From NCBI GenBank assembly GCA_018385335.1, contig JAHAZN010000035.1, positions 31,738 through 95,737 on the forward strand: a stretch of 64,000 bases of DNA. The letters are read 5' to 3'. This DNA is from Prevotella sp. Lineage in GTDB: Bacteria > Bacteroidota > Bacteroidia > Bacteroidales > Bacteroidaceae. A program made the translations under genes and the position numbers. Positions 15,689-24,888 of this stretch are shown one piece after another (the stretch's first letter is position 1; each line of letters opens with the position of its first letter). The notes below the pieces were generated by a model. That model saw only the letters and a program-made list of their open reading frames with translations, searched no databases and was not told the DNA's origin.

Positions 15689-16774
15689 CTATCTTCCACC
15701 TGTCATCAATCTTGTAAAACGAGGAAAACTTTTTTGAGCTAAGACATAAATTCCTATCCCTAATCCTACGATAAGGAAAGGGATAGATAAATAACCTAAA
15801 ATCATTGTCAACTCTGTCGGAGATTTGAAGAGGGTAGTCCAAATTTTCATGATGAGAGCAAGTGGCATTATGTGGTATGCATAAATGAAAAAAGAACTTC
15901 CAGACAACAAATCATTACATCTTATTTCCCCTTCTTGTATGCCCAAAGCTGTCCATGCAATAATTGTAATTAAGCCAATGACAATGCCCAAATTATGTAT
16001 TAAAAAGTGTGCTTCAACCTGATTGTACCACAAAATGGTAGCAATCGTAACGATTAATATATAAAGTAAGGTAAAAGGTAAACGTAAAGGTTGAAAAACT
16101 GAGACAAAGTTATGCTGATGAACAGCAAACCATGCACCAAATGAAAAAAAGAAGAATGCATCACTGCTAAAACCTGTGATAGGACAGCATAATCCAAGAT
16201 ACCAGGAAATTGCAAGAAATGTGACACCTATAACTTTTAAATGTCTAACAAACAAATATACCAACGGAGAAAAAAGGTCCACAACCATTAAATCACGAAT
16301 AAACCAAAATTGATAACTAATAGGCATATAATCTCCTTTATCCCAAAATATACCAATCCAATCAGACACAGTATATTCAACTATCAATTTGTTTACTCCT
16401 GAAGTCATAGAGGACAGGAACGTTTGGGCTAAAAAGAATAAAGTTACAACAACAGTATTCCATAACAAATAAGGAATCAGTAATGTATGAACTCGCCTTT
16501 CTAACTTCTTCTTATAGACCGAAAAAGAAAAATCTGTATGTATAAAAAACAAAAAACCTGACATGAAGTAAAAAAGGGGAACGGCAATACGGGCTAATTC
16601 CTCGCTCACTATATAACGAAATATATCATGAATGGGAAATTGACCCTTTGCAGCCCAAAGTTGTCCTCCTATGTTTACTTCAGCAAGATTTGTGTGTATA
16701 AAAACAATGCCTATAATGAGAGGAAAACGTAAAAATTTAATGGTTTTTGATTGCAGTTCTTCGTTTTCTATCAT
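15689..16774 (-). CDS. Membrane acyltransferase (acyltransferase 3 family)
   Basis: 361 residues with about ten transmembrane segments. The first helix region has the family pattern FLRFPLIIGIVFIHTN, with the H expected in the active site, followed by ARIAVPLFYFMSGFLFF and WFIRDLMVVDLFSPL. Relatives such as OatA and WecH O-acetylate sugars or polysaccharides at the membrane. The gene is markedly richer in A+T than its neighbours, uses AAA/ATA/TTT codons heavily and stands alone, suggesting transfer. Substrate unknown; it could decorate a surface glycan. Confidence 0.85.
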   Translation of the reverse strand: MIENEELQSKTIKFLRFPLIIGIVFIHTNLAEVNIGGQLWAAKGQFPIHDIFRYIVSEELARIAVPLFYFMSGFLFFIHTDFSFSVYKKKLERRVHTLLIPYLLWNTVVVTLFFLAQTFLSSMTSGVNKLIVEYTVSDWIGIFWDKGDYMPISYQFWFIRDLMVVDLFSPLVYLFVRHLKVIGVTFLAISWYLGLCCPITGFSSDAFFFFSFGAWFAVHQHNFVSVFQPLRLPFTLLYILIVTIATILWYNQVEAHFLIHNLGIVIGLITIIAWTALGIQEGEIRCNDLLSGSSFFIYAYHIMPLALIMKIWTTLFKSPTELTMILGYLSIPFLIVGLGIGIYVLAQKSFPRFTRLMTGGR

Positions 16775-16952
16775 AAAGATTTAACGTGAGTTTGATGAAT
16801 TATAAGTCTATATCCAATTTTCTGTTTAGGGAGCAACAACTCTTGTATTCATCAATGTAAAGTGTGACTATTCTTACTCTAACAAAATTATATGACGTTC
16901 AAAGACTGTCACTGTTTCCAGAAACTTGCAAGTATGATGGCATTCCCCTACA

Positions 16953-17861
16953 CTACAACAACAAAGCTACGATGGGGATGGTGGCAATGGAGAGGAGGGT
17001 GGTGATAAAGGTGAGTTCGGTCATGAGCGTTGCATCCCTACCGTAGCGCAGACAAAAGATGGTGCCGAAGGTGGCTACGGGCATGGCGAGAATCACGGTG
17101 TTGACACTCACCACCAATGGGGCAAAGCCCAGGGCACTGCACAGGGGCAGAAGGAGCACAGGGAGAAAGAAGAGGCGGAGCATGGCTACGGAAAAGACTA
17201 AGCGGTTGCCAAGCATCTGACGCAATGGGAGCTGCCCCATGGAGGAGCCTATGATCATGAGGGCAGCTGGCACTGTGATGTTACCCACCATGGTGAGTGG
17301 GGTGGAGACGACATGAGACACATTGCTGATATCGAGCGCTACTATTGCCATGCCGAGATAGGCTGCCACCATCGAAGGACTGAGCAACACTCGCCAGCGA
17401 AAGGAGGAACGGAGACGTCCACCTGTGATGAGCACCCTGCCCACGGTGAACACCCACAGCGTGTTGACCACATTGAGGATGGCAGCATAGAACACCGCCT
17501 CATGACCAAACAGGGTAGCGACAACAGGATAGCCAATGAAACCGACATTGCCGAAGAGGAGGGCGAAACCGATGACCCCACGCTCGCTCTCGCTATGGGT
17601 AAGCACTCGGGAGAGGAGGATGGCGGCGCCGGTGAGCACTATATAACTCACCACACTAATGGCAAGGAGAGGAAGAATGAGTTCACGATCGGGCTGACTG
17701 TCGCCCATCGTAGAGGAGAGGATGAGCGCCGGAGAGGTGATATCGACAACGAGGGCTGAGAGTCGGCGGTCGAACTCACCACCCATATAACCCAGACGAG
17801 CAGCCACAAAGCCGAGACAAACGATGGCAAAGAGCATCGCCATCACTGAGATGTTATCCAT
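16953..17861 (-). CDS. AEC (auxin efflux carrier) family permease
   Basis: 302 residues, about ten transmembrane helices in two inverted halves. Motifs include DITSPALILSS in the first half and the FALLFGNVGFIGYPVV segment with the conserved N-x-G-F-x-G-Y-P of bacterial AEC permeases. Family members export or import organic anions such as malate; no substrate can be assigned. The ATG at 17861 is preferred to the TTG at 17870. It diverges from the nitronate monooxygenase gene. Confidence 0.87.
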   Translation of the reverse strand: MDNISVMAMLFAIVCLGFVAARLGYMGGEFDRRLSALVVDITSPALILSSTMGDSQPDRELILPLLAISVVSYIVLTGAAILLSRVLTHSESERGVIGFALLFGNVGFIGYPVVATLFGHEAVFYAAILNVVNTLWVFTVGRVLITGGRLRSSFRWRVLLSPSMVAAYLGMAIVALDISNVSHVVSTPLTMVGNITVPAALMIIGSSMGQLPLRQMLGNRLVFSVAMLRLFFLPVLLLPLCSALGFAPLVVSVNTVILAMPVATFGTIFCLRYGRDATLMTELTFITTLLSIATIPIVALLL

Positions 17862-17889
17862 TGCTGACAAGTTAAATGATTAGTGGCTG

Positions 17890-17897
17890 CAAAGGTA
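17890..17897 (-). promoter_or_regulatory. -7 box TACCTTTG for the AEC gene
   Basis: Exact TAnnTTTG match reading leftwards, 29 bases before the ATG at 17861. Confidence 0.6.
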
Positions 17898-17944
17898 ATA
17901 AAAAATAATGTGATGAGAATAGGGCTGAAGTCGGTTATTTTGAT

Positions 17945-17952
17945 TATTTTTG
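17945..17952 (+). promoter_or_regulatory. -7 box TATTTTTG for the nitronate monooxygenase gene
   Basis: Exact TAnnTTTG match 32 bases before the ATG at 17984, back to back with the leftward promoter at 17890. Confidence 0.6.
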
Positions 17953-17983
17953 CAGCTGTATTATCAATAAGGTAAGAAAAGAA

Positions 17984-18919
17984 ATGAAGAATAGAATCTG
18001 TGAACTCTTTGGTATCGACCGTCCCATTGTAGCGGGTGGCATGGTGTGGTGTAGCGGATGGCGTCTGGCCGCCGCAGTGAGTAATGCTGGTGGACTAGGG
18101 CTGCTCGGTGCTGGCTCTATGCACCCCGAGACGCTACAGGAGCATATTGCTCAGATGAAGAAGGCTACCACTAAGCCTTGGGGTGTGAATGTGCCACTTA
18201 TGTATCCTGAGATAGACCGCCTCATCGACCTACTCATCGCTGAGGGTGTGAAGATAGTGTTCACCTCAGCAGGCAGTCCGAAGAAATATACTGCCATGCT
18301 CCATGCTGCCGGTATCAAGGTGGCTCATGTAGTGTCGAGCTCTAAGTTTGCCAAGAAATGTGAGGAGGCTGGTGTTGATGCAGTGGTGGCTGAGGGCTTC
18401 GAGGCTGGCGGCCATAACGGGCGCGAGGAGACCACCACGCTGACGCTCATCCCACAGGTGCGACGTGCCACCACCCTGCCCCTCATAGCTGCTGGCGGCA
18501 TAGGCAGTGGCGAGGCGATGCTTGCCGTAGAAGCACTCGGTGCCGAGGGTGTGCAGATAGGTACGCTCTTTGCCCTTAGCGAGGAGAGTTCAGCATCGGA
18601 AGCCTTTAAGCAGCGCTGTCTGCAGACCGAAGAGGGCGACACCATGCTCTGTCTGAAGAAGATATCCCCCACCCGACTGGTGAAAAACGAGCTCTACACC
18701 AAGATAGCACAGGCAGAGAGCGAGGGGGCCTCAGTGGAGACACTAAGACAACTGCTGGGACAGGCGGCCGCCAAACGTGGCATCTTTGAGGGCGACCTCG
18801 ACGGTGGTGAACTGGAGATAGGTCAGATAGCCTCAGCCATCAATGAGATAGTTCCCGTGGCCACCATAATGAAACGCCTCGACGAGGAGTATCTCCGCGC
18901 CAAGGCATTGCTTATATGA
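17984..18919 (+). CDS. Nitronate monooxygenase / FabK-like flavoprotein
   Basis: 311 residues, an FMN-binding TIM barrel. Visible: IDRPIVAGGMVW at the first strand, AAAVSNAGGLGLLGAGSM, VVAEGFEAGGHNG with the conserved His of the 2-nitropropane dioxygenase family, and PLIAAGGIGSG...EGVQIGTLF for phosphate binding. Family members oxidise nitronates or, as FabK, reduce enoyl-ACP. Nothing nearby points to fatty-acid synthesis, so nitronate monooxygenase-like is the safer call. Confidence 0.85.
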   Translation: MKNRICELFGIDRPIVAGGMVWCSGWRLAAAVSNAGGLGLLGAGSMHPETLQEHIAQMKKATTKPWGVNVPLMYPEIDRLIDLLIAEGVKIVFTSAGSPKKYTAMLHAAGIKVAHVVSSSKFAKKCEEAGVDAVVAEGFEAGGHNGREETTTLTLIPQVRRATTLPLIAAGGIGSGEAMLAVEALGAEGVQIGTLFALSEESSASEAFKQRCLQTEEGDTMLCLKKISPTRLVKNELYTKIAQAESEGASVETLRQLLGQAAAKRGIFEGDLDGGELEIGQIASAINEIVPVATIMKRLDEEYLRAKALLI

Positions 18920-18940
18920 TAAGCCCCAAACATCATCTAC

Positions 18941-19456
18941 TCAGCGAATGCTGTCGGCCGAGGCTATCGGCTGATGGCATTTGACACGGTAGTTCCAATC
19001 AGTCCAATTGCTCACCTTTATGAGATTGAAAGAGGCAATGTCCTCGCGTGTCTCCCAGTCTTCAAAGATGCCTTTGAAACGTCTAATACGCCCCGACTGA
19101 TAGAGTTCATAGTCTCGGATGACGATATGGTAGCCATCGTCGTAGTCGATATAGATTCGGCCATTACGCACCTCCCAGTCGAACGAGGAGCGCACGATGC
19201 GGTTGGTGCGGGTGTTATAGTCAACCTCGGTGCCCCATCCGCCACGTGAGAAGTCGCCCTCTTGCACAAACTGTATCTCCGTATCCCACGAAGCATTGTC
19301 GTGATAGCGGTCAGCATAATAGTTGCCATAGATACTGCCCTGCCAGATACCATTCATATCATAAGCCTGTTCTACATCATCATCGGTACAGCTCTGCATC
19401 GTGACTGTAAGGGTGAGGATGATGATGAGTGTGAGATAGTCAGCTATTCGTTTCAT
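18941..19456 (-). CDS. Uncharacterised lipoprotein
   Basis: 171 residues. The lipoprotein signal is MKRIADYLTLIIILTLTVTMQSC. The mature part is rich in Trp, Tyr and Asp, with GIWQGSIYGNYY near the start and alternating strands (IYIDYDDGYHIVIRDYELY), like small beta-barrel lipocalin-type lipoproteins. No family is recognised. An ATG at 19465 would add three residues. Probably on the inner leaflet of the outer membrane. Confidence 0.72.
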   Translation of the reverse strand: MKRIADYLTLIIILTLTVTMQSCTDDDVEQAYDMNGIWQGSIYGNYYADRYHDNASWDTEIQFVQEGDFSRGGWGTEVDYNTRTNRIVRSSFDWEVRNGRIYIDYDDGYHIVIRDYELYQSGRIRRFKGIFEDWETREDIASFNLIKVSNWTDWNYRVKCHQPIASADSIR

Positions 19457-19555
19457 AATACTCATTCTTTTGTTATTAATTACTGTTGTCACTGCAAATA
19501 TCGGCATTTTAGCTTCATTTAGCAATCTTTTTTTCCTACAAGATAATAGGGAATT

Positions 19556-19591
19556 CCCTACTGCTGTTTCTGTTTTTCTGTTTCAGTAGGG
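19556..19591. repeat. Inverted repeat downstream of the AmpG-like gene
   Basis: Perfect 8-bp arms CCCTACTG and CAGTAGGG around a 20-base T-rich loop, just past the permease stop. There is no clear T run on the minus strand, so its role as a terminator is doubtful. Confidence 0.3.
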
Positions 19592-19598
19592 CTTTTCC

Positions 19599-20867
19599 TT
19601 ATTTCTTGCCAAAGGAGTCGTCGATACGCAGGAAGGCGGTGACAACATAAGTGAGGACACAGGAGAGGACAACGATGATGAAGAACCACTGATAGCCCAC
19701 CCACTCCTGCAGTGCGCCGGCAAAGAGTCCTGGTATCATCATCGAGAGCGCCATCAATGCCGTGCAAAGCGCATAGTGTGATGTCTTATGTTCACCTTGA
19801 CTATAATATATAAGGTATAGCATATAGGCGGTGAAGCCAAAGCCATAACCAAACTGCTCAATGAAGACGCAGCAGTTGACAATGAGCAACTGTTGCGGTA
19901 ATGCGAAACTGAGATAGACATAGACGAGGTCGGGCAGCGTGATGGCCATCACCATGGGCCAAAGCCACCGCTTCAGTCCGTTGCGCCCTGCCGCCAGTCC
20001 ACCAAGGATGCCACCGAGCGTGAGTCCTACAACACCCACGGTACCCTGCACCAATCCATATTCGGCAGGCGAGAGTCCCAGACCGCCCTTGTGGACGGCA
20101 TCGATGAGAAAAAGCGCCGACACCTTGGCAAGCAGTCCCTCGGGCATGCGATAGAAAAGCATGAAACAGAGACCTGCACATACCTGCGGTTTGCGGAAGA
20201 AGGTGACGACGGTGGATGCTAACTGACTGAACAGTTGGCGGATGCCCACCGCACTACGCTCCTCATCTTCTGACGGACGGGGCAACACGGCACCATGCCA
20301 GAGCCAGAGAGCAATGAAGAGACCGGCGAGAAAATAGAACATCAGCGACCATGAATAGCGCACGTTGCGTGTGAGCACCTCAAGGTTGCCAGCAAGCATC
20401 ACGAGCAGTCCCTGACCAAAGATGGTGGCTATGCGATAGAAGGTGGAGCGAATGCCCACAAAGAGTGCCTGACGATGACTGTCGAGGGCGAGCATATAGA
20501 ACCCATCGGCGGCAATGTCGTGGGTGGCACTGCTGAAAGCCATCAGCCAAAAGAAACACAGCGAGCCCTGAAGCCACCACGAGGTGGGGATGGTGAATGC
20601 CACACCACCAAGGGCAGCACCAATGAGTAGTTGCATGCTCACTATCCACCAGCGTTTGGAGCGGAGCACATCGATAAATGGGCTCCAGAAGGGTTTGATG
20701 ACCCACGGCAGATAGAGCCACGATGTGTAGAGCGTTATGTCGGTGTTGCTCAATCCCATGCGTTTATACATGATGAGCGAGATGATCATCACGGCGACAT
20801 AGGGGATGCCTTCGGCAAAATAAAGGGTGGGCACCCAGGCCCAAGGGGAGGCAAAACGATGCTTCAT
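19599..20867 (-). CDS. AmpG-like MFS permease (muropeptide transporter family)
   Basis: 422 residues, about twelve transmembrane helices. The N-terminal WVPTLYFAEGIPYVAV, LPWVIKPFWSPFID and SSATHDIAADGFYM stretches are typical of the AmpG subfamily, which imports anhydromuropeptides for cell-wall recycling. It starts 12 bases after the stop of the GT2-DUF4922-SpoIID fusion gene and is almost certainly co-transcribed with it, which supports a wall-related role for both. Confidence 0.85.
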   Translation of the reverse strand: MKHRFASPWAWVPTLYFAEGIPYVAVMIISLIMYKRMGLSNTDITLYTSWLYLPWVIKPFWSPFIDVLRSKRWWIVSMQLLIGAALGGVAFTIPTSWWLQGSLCFFWLMAFSSATHDIAADGFYMLALDSHRQALFVGIRSTFYRIATIFGQGLLVMLAGNLEVLTRNVRYSWSLMFYFLAGLFIALWLWHGAVLPRPSEDEERSAVGIRQLFSQLASTVVTFFRKPQVCAGLCFMLFYRMPEGLLAKVSALFLIDAVHKGGLGLSPAEYGLVQGTVGVVGLTLGGILGGLAAGRNGLKRWLWPMVMAITLPDLVYVYLSFALPQQLLIVNCCVFIEQFGYGFGFTAYMLYLIYYSQGEHKTSHYALCTALMALSMMIPGLFAGALQEWVGYQWFFIIVVLSCVLTYVVTAFLRIDDSFGKK

Positions 20868-20879
20868 GGAGAGAGGGAA

Positions 20880-23800
20880 TTAGTAGATGCTTTTTATTTG
20901 AGCGCCACGGTAATAGTGGAGCAGGATATCGTTGTAGGGATAGCCCTGCTCTCCCATCACAGCTGCTCCTATCTGACAGAGGCCGACACCATGTCCCCAC
21001 CCTGCTCCGAGGAGTACAAAGCGCTGGGGCACCCCATTATCCATCTCCCCCTTATCTACAACAAATGCACTGCTATAGAGATGGGTCTGACTGAGCGTAC
21101 GGCGTATCTCGAGCTCCTTACCTATGGTGAGCGTTTTCTTGCTACCCACAATCTTGAGTTTGCTGATACGCCCACTCTTACCACGCTCTACTGCCACAAG
21201 GTCGAGGATGGCGCCAAAGTCGTCTTTCTGCTTCTCACTGATGAGCTGCGAGAGTTCCTCCTGGGTGTACTCCACACGCCAGCGATAGAAATCTACCGTC
21301 TCCTGATCGTAGTCGTTGAGCACCTGTGAGAGGATGCGATGGTCGCGCGTATGACAGAAGGCATCGGGGGTACTGCGTATCCATGCCTCGGCCTCAGCCT
21401 CGGTCATCGGACGGAGGGGAGAAGAGGACGCCATGTCTCTCACAGCAAGCAGATAGGGCTTGCTGGTGTCTTCCCAGCAATACTGATATTCCTCGGTGAT
21501 GCCGCCACAACACTTAGAGAAACGTGCATCGCATATCTCATCGCCATCCACGAGAATCTGTCCACGGGTGGAGGCCACTGCATCGCGGGCTGCACGCCCC
21601 ACCTGCTTGGTAATGCCCTGATAGCGCTGGCAGTGGTCGTCGGCACAGACATCGAAAAGGGTGTGGTCCTCGCGGTCGTACCAGCGGATGAGCTCATCAT
21701 CTTTCTTCACAAACGAGAAGAAGCTGTTTTGCTCCTGATGATGAGCTCGGCGGCGCTCCATCTGTGCCAGCAGCCACGAACGGGAGATGACAGCATGGGC
21801 CTTGAGCAGTTCCATCGATGAGGTGGCACTCATCTCGCTTGAGATGACACTCATGAGATAATCCTCTACGGGCAACTGATTGATGGCTATCAGGCGATCG
21901 GCATCGACAACGAGTTTCAGCATACCGCTGAACACCTGTGTCTCCTTGCGCTCCCAATGGAAATTGATGCCGATAGTCACGTCTTTCAGCGAGAAGGAGG
22001 CGTGCTTCGTCTGGGGCACAAAGGTGAGCTCGCGATAGTGGTTGCCGTTCCACAGAATGCCACCCTCGGAGAATGCCACCTCCTGCCCACCGGTAATCAC
22101 GTCGCCCTTAGCCATATAGGGGGCATTGAGAGTGAACGAGATGCGCTCAGCACTCACAATACCCACCTTCACCTCGGGCTCGTTCTCATAACTGAGCACG
22201 GCCTTCTCTGCCTCTTTGTTACTGTGGGCGATGTTGACGAGATGCTCCTCCACCATGCCCATCTGCTCCTGGCTGATAGCCACCTCGCGCAGGATGTCGA
22301 GAGCGTGTTGCGGGGTGATGCGCTCAAAGTCGGATCTTCTAGGAAGGATAAAGAGGCCTGCCATATCGAGCGCACCAGGACTCACCAACAGACGATGCTC
22401 ATCGTCGGCATAATAGCAGTCAGGGCGGTGCTTTCCACGGGGGAAGATAACAGCAAGATGAGTGTCTTGGGGCTCCTCGCTTCCAAGGTTCGACTTGCTC
22501 ATATCAGGACAGGCGCCACGCCATGCCACAATATTAAGCATGGGTTCGCTGTCGCCAGAGAGCGTAGGAAGGGTCTTATATACAAGGGAGAAGAGTTGTA
22601 TCCACTGCTCACGCTCACGTGCAGCGATGAGCAGTGCAGGACAGGGATAGTCGGTGACGGTATAGATCCCCTCGCCTGCCGATGGCACCACCAAGGGGGT
22701 GAGACTACGACTTAATCGCTGCCACGACGACTGAAGGGGGAGCATGCCACTTGTGCCGGCCTGGAGGTGGGCATGGTCGGGAGCAGAGGCACCACACTTA
22801 GGACCATTGTAGAACACCATAAGGTCGGGATAGTCGGTGAGCAACTGATATATCTCATCGAAACAGAGGTCGGCACGCTGGGGAACATGAACCTCCTTGA
22901 CGATGGTGAAATGGATAGGGAGGATGGGGAACGGATTGACCAACAATTCAAAACCACCATAAAGCACTTTCTTCATCTGCTCTGCAGGACGGTTACTCTC
23001 ACAGAGGAAACAGGGACGATTGGCCAGACTCTGCTTATCCACAGAGGCGCCTGTAGAGACGATGCGCGCGGGGTTGTGCTGAGCTGCTATGGTAAGCGTA
23101 TCTAAGGCTAAGGGCTTGGTCTCCACCTGCTGAAGGTCGCGGTAGCGGGTGCGGGCCGACTCCCACTGCTCCAACTGCCGGTTGAAGAAGCGTTGCAGCG
23201 AACTGTCGGTCATGATATCTTCCTTGCCCATGCGCATTTGGCGACGGGCGGAAATCTCCAACGTACGCAGACGATCTTTATAGAGATTGTTGGCGTTCTG
23301 CTTCTCCACGGAGAGACGCGCATCGCTATTGCCCTCCCAACGGCGGCAGAGATATAGCTCATCATAGATGCGGCCTATGCGGTAACGGCGAGAGAAGATA
23401 AGTCCAAGGGCATAGTCTTCACCATAGCTTGTATTAGGAAACTGTATCTGTCGGAGCAGAGGGGTGAAAAATGCACGTGGAGCTCCCAACCCATTGATAC
23501 GCAAGGCATTGTTAGGACCATTCTCATCGGTCCATTCCTTATGAGCTATCAGTCCGGGAGGCAGGGTACCGAGTTCAAAGTCGCACATCCTATAACTACC
23601 TATCACCATGGCTGACCGCTGCTGATGGAAAGCATCGACAATGGCCTGGAGGGTGTGGGGCGAACTGTAGAGATCGTCGCTATCCAACTGCACAGCAAAG
23701 CGTCCGCAGTGCTCGTGGTTGACAGCCATGTTCCAGCATCCGCCTATGCCAAGGTCGTGGCGCGTGGGGATGAGATGAATGAGGCGCTGCTCGCCTGCCT

Positions 23801-24707
23801 CAGCCACAAGATTGCGGAGGAGTTCTGTGGTGCCATCGTCGGAGAGATTATCTACCACGATGACGTTGTAGTCGAAGGTGGTCTGCTGCGCAAGGGCACT
23901 GCGTACAGCATCGGCAATGGTGCGCACACGGTTGCGAACGGGGATGATGACCGAAGCCTCAACGGGGAAGTCCTGCTCGTTGAAGTCGGGACATGAATAA
24001 GAAGTGGTATCTACTAGGGCACCGATGGCCTCGAGATGCGACGTCACCACACGCTCCATCTCCTGCTGAACCTCAACGTTGGAGGGGTTGACATAATCAA
24101 ACTGCTTCTCACCGCTCGCACGCAGGTCGGTCTCTTCCTCGGTATAGAGATACTCGTTGAGATGAAAGATGGTACCCTTGCGGCTGAGATAGAGACGCAG
24201 GTCGTACCAGGCAGCATAACGCCAACTGCGATCTTTACTCTCGCTCACATAGTTGCGCAAAAGTTGGGTATCAAAGAGAATGGCTGAACCGAAGTCGAAA
24301 TCGTCGCGCACACTGCCCTCCTGATAGTCAATGACGGGATGACGGCTCAGTTCTCCTGCCGCCAACGTGTAATGGTCGCTATAAACCATAGCCGCATTGG
24401 CATCGGAGGCAACACGCAGAAAACGTTCAAGCGCTGACATACCAAATTGCACACCGCCCAATTTCATACATACCAGCGTGTAGTCGGCATCGGCATAAAG
24501 GGCTATGCTTCTGAGGGTATCACTCGAACGGAGATGGTCGATAACTATCAACGAACAGTCTTCGGGAACACTCGACGCTTGCGAAAAACTGGCATCGACT
24601 AACAAATGGATATGCTGAACGGTCTTGCTCTGACGCAAATCGGCAAGCATCGCATCCAGATATTGTAAATCGGCACAAGGCACAAAACAATCTATCTTTT
24701 CTCTCAT
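20880..24707 (-). CDS. Multidomain fusion: GT-A-like region + GT2 glycosyltransferase + DUF4922 (HIT/GalT-like) + SpoIID/LytB
   Basis: 1275 residues from the ATG at 24707; the frame is open further upstream but that part crosses the promoter at 24755. Residues ~1-240 look like a worn GT-A domain. ~248-490 is a GT2 domain (EASVIIPVRNRVRTI, VIVVDNLSDDGTTELL, QLDSDD at 340-344). ~540-850 matches DUF4922, related to Ap4A/GDP-galactose phosphorylases, with a CFLC pair (566-569) and DHAHLQ (644-649) like a HIT active site. ~860-1275 is SpoIID/LytB (LPVEDYLMSVISSEMS, GAGWGHGVGLCQIGA), a family that cleaves or activates cleavage of peptidoglycan. No signal peptide or membrane helix is visible, odd for a SpoIID domain. 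It is followed 12 bases later by an AmpG-like permease. Confidence 0.85.
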   Translation of the reverse strand: MREKIDCFVPCADLQYLDAMLADLRQSKTVQHIHLLVDASFSQASSVPEDCSLIVIDHLRSSDTLRSIALYADADYTLVCMKLGGVQFGMSALERFLRVASDANAAMVYSDHYTLAAGELSRHPVIDYQEGSVRDDFDFGSAILFDTQLLRNYVSESKDRSWRYAAWYDLRLYLSRKGTIFHLNEYLYTEEETDLRASGEKQFDYVNPSNVEVQQEMERVVTSHLEAIGALVDTTSYSCPDFNEQDFPVEASVIIPVRNRVRTIADAVRSALAQQTTFDYNVIVVDNLSDDGTTELLRNLVAEAGEQRLIHLIPTRHDLGIGGCWNMAVNHEHCGRFAVQLDSDDLYSSPHTLQAIVDAFHQQRSAMVIGSYRMCDFELGTLPPGLIAHKEWTDENGPNNALRINGLGAPRAFFTPLLRQIQFPNTSYGEDYALGLIFSRRYRIGRIYDELYLCRRWEGNSDARLSVEKQNANNLYKDRLRTLEISARRQMRMGKEDIMTDSSLQRFFNRQLEQWESARTRYRDLQQVETKPLALDTLTIAAQHNPARIVSTGASVDKQSLANRPCFLCESNRPAEQMKKVLYGGFELLVNPFPILPIHFTIVKEVHVPQRADLCFDEIYQLLTDYPDLMVFYNGPKCGASAPDHAHLQAGTSGMLPLQSSWQRLSRSLTPLVVPSAGEGIYTVTDYPCPALLIAAREREQWIQLFSLVYKTLPTLSGDSEPMLNIVAWRGACPDMSKSNLGSEEPQDTHLAVIFPRGKHRPDCYYADDEHRLLVSPGALDMAGLFILPRRSDFERITPQHALDILREVAISQEQMGMVEEHLVNIAHSNKEAEKAVLSYENEPEVKVGIVSAERISFTLNAPYMAKGDVITGGQEVAFSEGGILWNGNHYRELTFVPQTKHASFSLKDVTIGINFHWERKETQVFSGMLKLVVDADRLIAINQLPVEDYLMSVISSEMSATSSMELLKAHAVISRSWLLAQMERRRAHHQEQNSFFSFVKKDDELIRWYDREDHTLFDVCADDHCQRYQGITKQVGRAARDAVASTRGQILVDGDEICDARFSKCCGGITEEYQYCWEDTSKPYLLAVRDMASSSPLRPMTEAEAEAWIRSTPDAFCHTRDHRILSQVLNDYDQETVDFYRWRVEYTQEELSQLISEKQKDDFGAILDLVAVERGKSGRISKLKIVGSKKTLTIGKELEIRRTLSQTHLYSSAFVVDKGEMDNGVPQRFVLLGAGWGHGVGLCQIGAAVMGEQGYPYNDILLHYYRGAQIKSIY

Positions 24708-24754
24708 GAGTTGAAATAGTGGGATAATGATAAAAAAGGTTATTCTAATACTTG

Positions 24755-24762
24755 CAAAGGTA
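24755..24762 (-). promoter_or_regulatory. -7 box TACCTTTG for the fusion-ampG operon
   Basis: Exact TAnnTTTG match reading leftwards, 48 bases before the ATG at 24707. It fixes the start of the fusion gene downstream of here. Confidence 0.6.
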
Positions 24763-24857
24763 ATAAATATTTTTCTATCCACTTCAGTAGAAGAGGTCTT
24801 TTTCCTATCAGCAGGCATTTTTCGCCCTGTGTTGTTTCGTATTTCGAGAAAAACAAG

Positions 24858-24865
24858 TAAATTTG
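24858..24865 (+). promoter_or_regulatory. -7 box TAAATTTG for rlmN
   Basis: Exact TAnnTTTG match 24 bases before the ATG at 24889; it excludes the longer reading from 24727. Confidence 0.6.
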
Positions 24866-24888
24866 CAAATAATTGCATAAAAAGAGAA

